In this document: positions 1 through 9,875 of the stretch, in pieces
Layout: each line of letters begins with the position of its first letter
How positions within the stretch are numbered: the stretch's first letter is position 1
NCBI GenBank assembly: GCA_037178625.1
Contig: CM074134.1
Coordinates: 3,224,001 to 3,288,000, forward strand
Direction of reading: 5' to 3'
Origin: Skeletonema tropicum
Taxonomy: Eukaryota > Bacillariophyta > Thalassiosirophyceae > Thalassiosirales > Thalassiosiraceae
DNA length: 64,000 nt
Made by a program: the position numbers and the translations under genes
The notes under the pieces: generated by a model
Told to the model about the DNA's origin: nothing
Database searches by the model: none
The model's input: only the letters and a program-made list of their open reading frames with translations

Positions 1-128
1 CGTCTCAAGCCGCAGGAAGAAAACGACGAGCAGAATAATGATGTAATTTCGTCATCTTCCGACGCCTCATCTCATTGCAGCATCGATAATAGCTCCTCAT
101 CTTTGCTCGACAACAGCAGCTCTACCAC
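1..128 (+). pseudogene. fragment of the AAA-ATPase first exon
   Basis: These bases match the first exon of the AAA-type gene at about 1917-2068, starting cgtctcaagccgcagg. The differences are mostly missing blocks of three or six bases (gat gat cat, agcagc, aacaat, agctct), so the copy diverged by in-frame triplet loss in Ser/Asn/His-rich codons. Homology stops abruptly near 128, where a different repeat begins. The copy also runs off the left edge of the window, so its true 5' extent is unknown. It is a truncated duplicate and not a working gene. Confidence 0.8.
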
Positions 129-132
129 AGTG

Positions 133-330
133 TGGGGCTTTAGCTTTAGGTTATTTCTGTGCTACGGTAAACTGCGTAGGCTACTGGTATTTTGAACAAG
201 AAAAGCATCTGTGAATGGCTGAGAAGACTCTTGAGTCGACTGAATGAGAGCTACTTTTTGTGAAGTGGATCTGCCAAATGTGGTCATCATGATGTAAGTG
301 ACACGCTGTTACATATCGGGTAGCAATACT
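133..330 (+). repeat. dispersed repeat, copy 1
   Basis: This stretch matches 48303-48515 in the same orientation with small indels. Shared runs include tttctgtgctacggtaa, agaaaagcatctgtgaatgg and gactcttgagtcgactga. The second copy lies upstream of the leucine-rich-repeat gene, so the unit may be a promoter-type segment of that family. Here it is joined directly to a broken gene fragment. Confidence 0.8.
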
Positions 331-562
331 AGCTGGAGTGAGAGTATTGTAAAAGTCATAAGATGTGTATCTCCAGAACGAGTCTTCAAAACAGGAAACA
401 GGACTGGACTCAAGATCAAAAAATTGGTATATTATTATTTAGCCACGAGCTGGCGCAATACCAAGATCTTTCCATTTCCATCCAACGAATAAGAAGTATT
501 GTACCCAGTTGCCATAACCATAACACTTTGACTCTACCACAATCTATACCAATATCATCAAA

Positions 563-907
563 ATGAACACAGACGCCGCCGCTAGTGACAACGAAGCTGC
601 CGCTGCTGACAAAGAAAAAATGAACAATCTTCCATTCGTTCGTCTGCATGTGAATAGAGAATGTGGCGTAGAAGGTGGGCATCTCGTCGATGCTTTTGTC
701 AACCCAAAATACTCTACTGGCAAAGTATCTGATGCCTCAAAGCATCAACTCATTCCATTGAATGAAGATGGGTCTATCATCGATCTTGGCTGGTCTTACT
801 CACCAGATGGGTACATCATCGATAATTATCAATTGAGAATTGAGCATGCTGATTATGTAAGCCATCTAGCGACCTGGAGATATGTCGCAATCCGTAACAG
901 TGATTGA
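563..907 (+). CDS. hypothetical protein, 114 aa
   Basis: A short open frame starts at an ATG preceded by atcaaa, a good eukaryotic start context. Residues 1-20 are rich in Ala, Asp, Glu and Lys. The rest looks like a small globular protein with aromatic-rich segments such as LGWSYSPDGYIIDNYQLRIE. There is no signal peptide or membrane segment. I recognise no family. The balanced amino-acid composition supports real coding, but length alone is weak evidence. Confidence 0.5.
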   Translation: MNTDAAASDNEAAAADKEKMNNLPFVRLHVNRECGVEGGHLVDAFVNPKYSTGKVSDASKHQLIPLNEDGSIIDLGWSYSPDGYIIDNYQLRIEHADYVSHLATWRYVAIRNSD

Positions 908-1801
908 AAGTGAGGCTGATCTATGCCGCCTTCGTTCTTATTGATGCGCTCGTGCCAACCAATCATGTTATTCGCCCCATTAAGAGAAGTGTCTTTGTGA
1001 GGGCCCCTGACCGAGCTCCTTTTTTTGACATGATATCGCTGATTGAAGGGTAAAGGGGTCGCTTTTTTTGGATCTCACGATCCTTCAAATGGACGCTTTT
1101 TCGCGAGGCCCTCTCGGCCGAGCTGTGTTCACATCGTTTTGGAATTTTGATACGTCAAGTTGGTACTATTCGATTCAGCTTGAAAAGAGCTTTCCAACGG
1201 TTGTCGATTTTGGTCAAATTCGGACCCTAAAGGTGAAATTCTGGCTCTGGAGCCGGTTTGCAAGCCGCCGAGCACTTTCTTGACCCGTTTTTGACCGATT
1301 CCATCTGTTGAAAGAAGTCGTCCAATCGAGCTGATTATACCTCGAATCGATAGAGCACGATGAGAGCTTTCCAAAACGACACTTATCGCCGTCATTGGCC
1401 GCGTAGGAGTCGAGATATCGGCCATGGTCATTTTTGAAAGTAGCTTGAGCTGTTTGATTCAAAAACTGAAAGGTGGATGCCGCTTTGCAGATCTTCAGAA
1501 AGAGGACCACGTCCATGACCCATGATACGACAGCGAGCTATCTGGCTGAGTTAGATATGTATGTAGGTAAACGTATGCTCACTTAACAGTAAGTTTAGCA
1601 ATATGTAGATATGCTTCAAGCGACGAGGTACAGAGAGTACTGGCATAGTACAGTATTTATGTATCGAGCTTTTCTATCTACTTGCACGTGCGTGTCTTCT
1701 ACCACGTCGCCTTCTTCCGCACAGTTGTAACTTCAATCAACTCATCAACTTCGGTAAGCAAGGCACAAGGCACTCAGCCTACATCATAATGATCTACCGA
1801 C
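908..1801. other. gene-free stretch with diverged repeats
   Basis: No convincing gene is seen. About 915-975 (gatctatgccg, gcgctcgtgccaacc) resembles parts of 5320-5440. About 1310-1430 (gatagagcacgatgagagctttccaaaa) resembles 5800-5890 (gatagagcgcaacgacaacgagagctttccaaa). The two regions therefore look like old copies of one dispersed element flanking the AAA gene. A TA-rich stretch near 1600-1680 precedes the gene at 1802. Confidence 0.5.
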
Positions 1802-4800
1802 ATGGCAGCGCCTTCATCCCCAGCGGCCACCGCTCTAGCTAGCAACTGCACCCCTGATGCTGCTGCTGCTGCTGCTGTGAACAATAATAATAACGTTACA
1901 AGGCGGCCAACAAAGCGTCTCAAGCCGCAGGAAGAAAACGACGAGCAGAAAAATGATGATCATGTAATTTCGTCAGCAGCATCTCCCGACGCCTCATCTC
2001 ATCATTGCAGCATCGATAACAATAACAGCTCCTCATCTTTGCTCGACAACAGCAGCTCTAGCTCTACCGCAGCCGATAGCAGCGATAGCGATAACATCAT
2101 CAGCAATGACTTTAACTTTAGCAAACGGCCGCCCTCGTCAATCATCGATTTATGCATTTCTCGCCTCTTTCATCCGCTGCCACAAACTCTCCTCGCTGAT
2201 GATGCTCCAAATAACAACAACAATAATAATGACGACAATAATGACAAAGTGGCCTCCTTTCGATCTCAATGGACCAATCACGGCTTTCGCACCACCGTGG
2301 TATCCTCGCCTCGTAGTGCGGTAAGCGTTTATTTGGACTCTTGTGGCGTCAGCGGCACGCTTCTGCAGACACACAAACAATTACCGTCATCATCATTCTT
2401 CAGTAGTGAGGTGAGGATGAGAATGAGAAACGAAGTAGTAGTGCACAATATTATGATGATGATGAGGCAGTGATGGAGATGGAGGCGGGTAGACAGTTTC
2501 TTGTCACGTGTATAGCGATGCACAGTCAGCAAGCGCAGATGGAAGGGTTGTATCAGAGTGTACTGATGAAGTGCTGGTGTTTCAATTTGTTTTTGAAAAA
2601 GTTGACATGTTGTGTTAGGGGAGATAATGATAGTATGAGGGAGGAAAGTATTTGTAATGTAGTGTCTGATTGGAAGGATGAATTAACTACGTTAATTGAA
2701 ATTGGAGATGATGATGATCCAAATTTTAATTGCGACAATACTATCATCCAAACGAAGAAGAAGAAGAAGGAAATGATGCTACTACTGCTGCTGCAACAAC
2801 TATCCAACAAAGTCCCTACCATACTATCCAACCTCATTGCCAAATTGACAGATATTGATCACTCTCTTCGTACAGAACAATTGCTGCAAGAATACAATCG
2901 GATTGAATGGGAGAATTCGTCATTGGCCAATGCTTGTTTTCAACGTTGGTTGTCGACATTGTCTTCATCGAAGAATAATGGTGGTTGTCCATATTATGAT
3001 TTGGATCAAGTGTACTTCAAATTCTCTCCCCCTGGAAGGTATTTACCAAAATATGAACGAATTACCATCTATTTCAAAGATGAGAATGATCCTGAAGTAA
3101 GTAGGTCGTCGTCAAGCAGCAACAACAAATTGGTACTCATTCCAAGTCTGGCTCAAATTCTCAACCGTAATGCCACCAAGATATCATCACATCCCATCGA
3201 TACTGTCGTACAAGATATGATTCAGACTACATGGGATACTCTTCTCCATAATGGATACTACGTCGATCAAACTCGAAAGGATCAACTTACCCCCTCCCTC
3301 TCCAAATTTTATACCAGTGGTCTCATCAGTGGAGAAACTACTACTACGAAAAACAACAACGGCAACAATGTCATGCCATTACTACTCAATGCACACTTCA
3401 CACCCACCTATCCACTATCACTCTACCTCCACGGATTGGCCGGATCGGGCAAATCATCCTTGGTACGAAATCTATTCGTGGCAATGAATGCTGCCATTTC
3501 CAAATATTGTGATCCAGAGTTACTAGTTCGCTTTGTGAAACAGAATCTGAACAAACCGTATGGGACATTGGACCTTGAGTTGGAGTTACGTCCCAACAAT
3601 AATGATTATTCGGTAATGAGTATCATTCAGGGCCGGAGGATGACATTGACACAGAGTAAACCGGGATTGGTGGTTGTTGGGTTGGAAGAGATGCCGAGTA
3701 ATGTTGAGGGGAGTGATCCGAGACAGTGTGATGTGAGTAGTTTGTTGAGTTATCGCTTTTCAGGAAGAAAGGGTAATTTCAAGAGTGGTGGAGCTGCTGC
3801 TGCTACTGCTGCACCGAGGAATTCCTCCAAGCGTGGTATTAGTGGAGACGCTACTATTATCACCTTATTTACATCAAATTACGAGCTTGAGCCGTCTTCG
3901 TTGGAGACACTTTCAAAGTTGGAAATGTTTCAGAACTTGTGCGCGGTCAAGATTGAAGCCGTGTCGGGACAAGATCGCCACTCGTTTGCCTTGTCTTACT
4001 TGATCCAGCGACTGAAAGAAACTGTTGGGTGCAAAAACGTGGCGATTAATCTTGATATTGATTGTGGAGAGGGAGATATTCGGCCTTTGGTGAGGTATTT
4101 GAGGATGCTTTCATTCTACATTTGCGCATTGTTGAAGCAACAACAGCGCATCGACTATGGAGACATCGATGTATCAGTGACACAAAATGTGAATACTAGC
4201 CTCACTCAAATTACGAACAATCAGAATGGAGGGAGTATGCAGCTCAAATATGTATCGTTGCGAAACCTCTATGCAGTGACGCCGTGTGTACTCGATCCTC
4301 GAGCTTCCGATGTCATGACAGAGATTCAAAAGAATCATCCCGACCTGGCCGATCCATCTGATCTGTGCCAAATCCTTGACTTTTACTTTGCCAGGACACT
4401 CGCTCCAGTTGTCATTTTGTCTCGACGCAAAGAGTTGATTACCGATCTCACATCAGTCTTGGCTAGATCGGAGGAGGTACGGGCAATCCGCAACATTGAT
4501 CCATCAAGCTACAAGATTATGCGAAGCCTGTATGATTCTAGTGATACACCCAACTTGCGCGATGAAATTCTTCAGCTTCAACGTGACGGAGGTGGTCATT
4601 CACAATCATTGGTGACCGTTGAGCTGAAATGTCACACGAATGATTCGCAGATGATTATTCGAGAGATCATTGAGGACACTCCTTCAATGACTGCGTTTTC
4701 ATCTGAACGATCGGCGCTCCACAAAGATGGATTGCTATTTTGTGTGTACGTAGAAGGAGATATCACTCCTGAAATTGCATCTCGTGCCTCGCTGATCATT

Positions 4801-4803
4801 TGA
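1802..4803 (+). CDS. AAA-type ATPase, unidentified family, two exons
   Basis: Two open frames join if a 95-base intron is removed at 2321-2415 (gtaagc...gtgag), giving about 968 residues. The N-terminal 170 residues are low-complexity Ala, Asn and Ser tracts. The second exon has a Walker A motif GLAGSGKSS near 3430-3460, a Walker B-like stretch LVVVGLEEM near 3667 and a sensor-1-like FTSN near 3868. These define a P-loop AAA+ ATPase. It resembles neither Orc1/Cdc6 nor Rfc enough for a name, so substrate and partners are unknown. The acceptor is inferred only from frame. A shortened copy of exon 1 lies at 1-128. Confidence 0.7.
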
Positions 4804-6123
4804 GTAAGAGTAAGAGTTTTCTCCTTCATCTTCATGGAATGTCTCTTTGTTGTACATGATAGTGTGCGCCAAGTTGGAATGTCTCTTTGTCTTTGATATG
4901 TGTATGTTATATTGTACATAATAGTATTATGCGCAGAGTGATAATGACAAAAGTAACAACAACTTACATTTGCATCCATGCTTCAATCTCTCTGGTAAAC
5001 AAATAATGTAGGCACAATGAAGGGCAGCGAGTTATTATGAAAGGAGGGTTTCTCTTGGCAGATATCTGATAGCTGTGGCTGGGTGTATTTTTGATCAGTG
5101 AAATGCTGCACGAAGAAAGGAAAGAAAGGAAGGGGAAAGGAGGGGGAAAGAAGAGTAGAAAGGGTAGGAGGATGTAGATGTATGCTCTGTTTTGCTGTCA
5201 GGGCATACACGGGATGTGGTCAGTGTGTCAGATGTCTTCTTCTAAGCCTCCTCGAGATTATGATTGGAGCTACGTTCATTAACTATGATGCACTCGTACT
5301 CGTACCAACCCATCATGGACACGCTGATCTATGCCGTCGTTCTTCAGCGAAGCGTCTAGAGCCCGCCCGTGCCAACCCATCATAGAGCCCGCCTGATCTG
5401 ATTTAAGCATCGTTCTTCAGCGCAGCGTTTGATGCGGTCGTACCAACTGTCATGATATTACAGCATTCAGGAAGTGTGTTTTGGGCGAGGGCGAGCTTGC
5501 GAGGCCGAGCTGTGATTAGTATTATTTCATGACGGCAATGACGGCATATTATTGGAGCGAGTGAGCCGTCAGGCGAGGGAGCTGTTGATTCGAATGTTGT
5601 TAAACATGTTGATGCTGTTGATGGTAATGACGTTGATGTTGTTGGTGGTTTCGACGGTGTTGGTGATGTTGATAGTCCATTTTGTTGAAATTTCGAAATT
5701 TTGGACTGGATTCGGCGCTGGGGATGACTTTCTAGGAGTACGGTCGATTTAGTTGAGTACATTGACAAATCATCGATATTTGGGCTTACAACTACAACTA
5801 ATTGATAGAGCGCAACGACAACGAGAGCTTTCCAAATCAACCATCATCGTCTTCATACGACCTCTACAACATAAGATATCGAGGAAAAGGTGAATTTGAA
5901 TTCTTGGGGTAGTGCGGAGGAGTTTGGAATGCATATGCATGGCCAAGGAACAAGGAGTGGACTTGGCTTGATGTGGAGGTTGCATCGTATTCTCCATTGA
6001 TTCAGCGCTGAATCTCTCGTGAGCTAATGTACACCTTTCAGTGAAAAGATTACAATAATATATTTCCTACTAAATCGTTCCATCTTGTCCCATACTCTCG
6101 CTGTATATTATATATTATTATGT
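4804..6123. other. gene-free stretch with repeat remnants
   Basis: No supported gene is present. A purine-rich run occupies about 5110-5165. About 5280-5440 contains an internal repeat: ccgtcgttcttcagcgaagcgt and catcgttcttcagcgcagcgt, each near accaacccatcat or a variant. About 5790-5890 is related to 1310-1430. The interval probably holds decayed mobile or dispersed repeats. Confidence 0.45.
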
Positions 6124-7752
6124 TCATATAATGTCACTACTACTCAATGAAGGCAACCTACTCTCAGCATACATCTCATCAGATCGCGGTCTATTCCACA
6201 CCCACGTCGTAAGCAACCACTTCTCATCAACCGCAGGTGATCCTTGATGCAACGTCCTCGAATCCTCCCTCAACTCTACATCTGCCGGGAAATGAATCAC
6301 CGCAGTCCCCTTCTTCGGCTGGATGGCCAACCCAATCTCAGGAAAGTTGGTCGATCCTCCCTCCGCAACATCATTCAGGTAGCAAAAGATGGTAGCTTGA
6401 CGACTCGCTTGTTCAAATCCGCATGCATCAAACTTGCCTGAAAATCCATCTGTATGTGGAATGAACTCCTGTCCTTTCTTGTAATTGAGCACTTGCAATA
6501 TCTCCAATTGATCCGGATTACAGTTGGCAACATTTGTGATCTTCTTCACGATAGATGGAACTTCGCATTGGGGTACGTTGGTATTGGTACTTGTTCGTAC
6601 TGGATCTTGTTCGGCTTTTCCGGTTTTGTCATTCTTTACCAGGCAGGGTACGAGATGAGGTTGTGACTTGGCAATGAGTCGATCACACTCGTCATCGGTG
6701 AGGAAGTTGTCGATGGAATAAATATCTGGATCTTGATGGATACGTTTCAATCCTGGATATTGCTGATTTAGTTGATGAAATGGACCAAGAAGTTGTTGCT
6801 GTTGCTGTTGTTGTTGTACAGCGCTCGAATTATTATCCAATATCTGAGTTTGAGTCTGAGGCTGTACCGCATCACAAGCTGCCTCAATATACATCTGTAG
6901 AGTCGCCAATTCTGTCCGGTACTCCGTTGCAACCGCTCCCTTCAACTCATCCATCTCACTCGGTTTCAGCGGCTGCATCGTTTGTACAATTTCTTCCCCC
7001 TCGCTCACATCTTTGGTTGCCACCACAGCACATAATGGAGCAGCACCCGGCAATGGAACAGTAATGCAATTCGATTTGGCATAATATTGATTCGAGGCTG
7101 CCTTCATCCTCCCCCCGAGCCATCCCGGCACTACTTGCTTCTCTGGAAGGAACATTGAGAACAGCACATGACGTTTCGCATTACCAAGCAAAGAGTGGGC
7201 CGGTTGAGATTTGTCCAGTGGTATGTTGAGCTTGAGGCGCAACCCCGGTTTTTCATCCGATGTGAATAATTCCCCGTCAGCGTCTTGATCGTAGGCGACA
7301 AATTCTGTATCATCATCTTGATTCGGTCGTAACATACGAAGACCAAGTGCATGAATAGGAAACAATGTCAAGACTTGTCCCCGTGCCACGTCGCGCTTGG
7401 CCATCACTGCTCCGCCCTGCTGCTGTACAGAACATGCATCTGCCCACTTGGGCATATAAAGCTTTGGATCTTGAATATGCGCACATACGGAGAATAAATT
7501 GCTCACTGCTCGTTTGGCAACTTCGTCTTCAGCAGCATAATCGTGCTGTTGTTCTGCAGGATTGGTGATTGGTGGATGTTTTGCGGGCTTCTTGGCAAAT
7601 CCGCCGCCAGAAGATGACTTTTTGGATGATGATTTTCGAGCGGCTTTTCGTCTTGCTGCTGGTGAGGCTAGTGCGTCAGTCGTTAGTAGTATATTGCTGC
7701 TCAGGAGAGCAATTGTTATTAGGTAGATGGTGACTGTTAGGGCGGACATCAT
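6124..7752 (-). CDS. prolyl 4-hydroxylase with N-terminal SET-like domain
   Basis: Single-exon gene, 542 residues. An N-terminal hydrophobic signal (about residues 5-28) suggests entry to the ER, followed by a Lys/Ser-rich linker. Residues about 110-260 resemble a SET fold: AKRDVARGQVLTLFP near its start, then a SNCITVPLPGAAPLC stretch and ATKDVSEGEEIV near its end. Residues about 345-528 are a P4H alpha-type 2-oxoglutarate/Fe(II) dioxygenase with the iron-binding HTD in FIPHTDGF, the distal His in TLHQGSP and the Lys in EKWLLTTW that would bind 2-oxoglutarate. It should hydroxylate proline in secreted proteins. The SET-like part may be a substrate-binding remnant, since I cannot assign all methyltransferase residues. 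A poly-Gln linker separates the halves. Confidence 0.85.
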   Translation of the reverse strand: MMSALTVTIYLITIALLSSNILLTTDALASPAARRKAARKSSSKKSSSGGGFAKKPAKHPPITNPAEQQHDYAAEDEVAKRAVSNLFSVCAHIQDPKLYMPKWADACSVQQQGGAVMAKRDVARGQVLTLFPIHALGLRMLRPNQDDDTEFVAYDQDADGELFTSDEKPGLRLKLNIPLDKSQPAHSLLGNAKRHVLFSMFLPEKQVVPGWLGGRMKAASNQYYAKSNCITVPLPGAAPLCAVVATKDVSEGEEIVQTMQPLKPSEMDELKGAVATEYRTELATLQMYIEAACDAVQPQTQTQILDNNSSAVQQQQQQQQLLGPFHQLNQQYPGLKRIHQDPDIYSIDNFLTDDECDRLIAKSQPHLVPCLVKNDKTGKAEQDPVRTSTNTNVPQCEVPSIVKKITNVANCNPDQLEILQVLNYKKGQEFIPHTDGFSGKFDACGFEQASRQATIFCYLNDVAEGGSTNFPEIGLAIQPKKGTAVIHFPADVELREDSRTLHQGSPAVDEKWLLTTWVWNRPRSDEMYAESRLPSLSSSDII

Positions 7753-9410
7753 TCTGTAGTAACTTGTGTGGCTCTCATGGTCGTGATGTGATTTTGATGG
7801 TTTGATGTTGATGTGAGATTATACAAAACGAGTTGAGGACAAGGGGGCACGTTTTCTGAACATTTGAAAAAAGGTGACGTGAGAGAAAGAGTTTGGTCCT
7901 GCAGACACTCGTTAGAGCTTTGATAGGCTATCAATGTACGCTCTCTCTCTCTCTCTTTGTTACTTATGGATACAATACACTGTCATTTTACTGTTGCTAT
8001 CATCTTCATAGCGACACTTGCAACCACAGCACCTATCGGTATCGGCCGTTACTTACCCCTCAGCGTCGGGAGAGAGACGCGATGGCGCGGAACTTCTGTC
8101 GGCATCCTCACAAAATTCGCTGCAAAGGAAGAGCCTCTGAGTTGTCTAGATGTTAACTCTGATCATTTTGATGCTGCCATTCATGGATGCGTTTAGCATT
8201 GATACCTGCAATGCATTGATTACTTGGTACGACTGGCGTATCTCGAAGTATGTATGAGCAAAAAGATTCCAGCACAATTCAGCATTGTCGACAATGCAGC
8301 GTTCATTCTGCCCCTATACCGCCGCGACGGCCGATAATGTCCTAGCCGACTCCCCATGGCTTGGTTTCACTCAAATCATCGGACAAGAAGGCGTTCGGAA
8401 CGGACAGATAGAAATTTCAGGCTTACAGACTCGTATCTTAAGGTACAGACTAGTTTTAGACTGGTATCGAGATGTGGAAAAGCAGTAGAGCAGGCGAGGC
8501 ATGAGCAAGAAGAACATGAAGAGCAATAACGTATCGAGATGGAGAAAGCAGTGGATCAGGCGAGATATGAACAAGAAGAACATGAGAACATGAAGAACAA
8601 TATTATTATGTATGCTCGGTATGTTGTTGCTGTTGCTTGTGGTAGGTGGAGTTGTTGTTGTAATCATTATTCATCGCTCTCCTCCTCCGACCACAAGCAT
8701 CAACAATATGCCAATGCCGACGACACACTAACCCTAAGACTGAACAGCTGTGGCACTGCAACTACCAACTAAACTGATTATCTGCAACTTAAGTCTACAA
8801 AACAGCTGGGCTGGAGGCAGTAGACCTTCATTCACCTTCGACATATCTGCATGCAGTATCGTAGTTTTTCCTTGAACTTGAACACCTCAAATTCCAAGCG
8901 AGAATTCAGCGATAGTAATTACTCCTACTCCGATCCGAGTAAGGTTCTAAAAAAAGGAATGTCAGCCAGCTACGTACTCGAACTGTATCACCACATCATT
9001 ATCAATCATGTGATGTGTACACTCCGAGTCAGGACTCTAAGAAGGAATGTCAGCGTAGGCTACTCAAACTGAATCTATGTGATGTGTACAAATCCGGGAT
9101 AATAATTACTCCGAGTCGCCTGATCCTACTCCTTTCGATAGTACTCTGCAATTACTCTCTAGAGATTGAGAAAATGAAGATCTTAATGAACCTAAGCTAA
9201 AAAAATTTTTTTCGAACATGCGTTTTCCTTTTGCGTACTACTTTTGTGGCACTTCAATCACTGTTTTGGGTTCGAGGAACCCGACAGGTTTTGGGAAAAT
9301 GTACACTTCATCCGCGATCACATTTTACTGAAACTAGCACCTCAACATCCATGCGTGTCAACAGAAACTTTCTAAGTATCAAATGATATCAAATTCTAAA
9401 AGGGCACACC
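7753..9410. other. gene-poor stretch
   Basis: No gene with family support. A ct microsatellite lies at about 7940-7958. About 8464-8600 is a decayed piece of the RING-protein minisatellite, listed separately. About 8890-9200 has loosely repeated segments (ctaaaaaaaggaatgtcagc and ctaagaaggaatgtcagcg; gatgtgtacactccga and gatgtgtacaaatccg). About 9265-9410 is the upstream region of the gene at 9411 and is shared with the rearranged copy near 28390-28560. Confidence 0.5.
8464..8600 (+). pseudogene. decayed copy of the RING-protein 66-base repeat
   Basis: Two diverged units matching the 66-base coding repeat at 24289-25866 are visible: gcaggcgaggcatgagcaag, aagaacatgaagagcaata, cgtatcgagatggag and caggcgagatatgaacaag. 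Stops and an indel break the frame (gagcaataacg in place of gagcaatatcg). It lies about 16 kb from the intact array with no flanking gene, so it is a stray fragment and not a functional domain. Confidence 0.8.
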
Positions 9411-9875
9411 ATGATGAAGGCCTCTCAACAACCTATCTCCGCTGTTTCCTCCTCCTCCTATGCCAAGAGTAAAGAATACTACTGCCAACAAACCACCCAA
9501 GATGTCGACAGCCCGGCCACTGAAGAAATCCATCCCACCTTGAAAGTTCAAGACCCATTTCTCTACTACTCAAATGACAGAGTAAGGATGAGAGAACTCC
9601 GTCTTCAAGACGTGAAAGACGACTCGTCTGATCAGGGATCGTCCTCTAGCTCGCTGTCAGCCCAACAGCAGTCGACGGCCACCTGCGCGAGAAAGACCAG
9701 AATCACGTTCGAGCTACACCCGGATCTATTACTTGAAGACCTAATGGAAGACCTTTTTGATGACGACTCCTTCAACTTTGGTGCCATTCTTGATGCATCT
9801 CTCCTCGCTGACGAGCAGGATTCGGGCTCGGTGGATGATATCATGAATGGTTTGAGAGAGATCTATTTGGGGTAA
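9411..9875 (+). CDS. diatom-type small acidic protein (QDPFLYYS family)
   Basis: Single exon, 154 residues. The core motif QDPFLYYSNDRVRMREL lies around residues 47-65, and RITFELHPDLLLEDLMEDL around 99-117 is followed by an acidic tail. The gene at 51396 shares both motifs (QDPFLYFS and SCISFECHTDLIFEDF), so they form one family. I recognise this as a lineage-typical diatom family of unknown function. There is no signal peptide or membrane segment; a nuclear or cytosolic role is a guess. A rearranged copy of this gene and its promoter lies on the minus strand at 27787-28843. Confidence 0.75.
   Translation: MMKASQQPISAVSSSSYAKSKEYYCQQTTQDVDSPATEEIHPTLKVQDPFLYYSNDRVRMRELRLQDVKDDSSDQGSSSSSLSAQQQSTATCARKTRITFELHPDLLLEDLMEDLFDDDSFNFGAILDASLLADEQDSGSVDDIMNGLREIYLG

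Noticed and set aside
1802..4803. Orc1/Cdc6 replication ATPase
   Set aside because: Walker motifs are present, but Walker B and the C-terminal part do not resemble Orc1/Cdc6 and no BAH or winged-helix segment was recognised.
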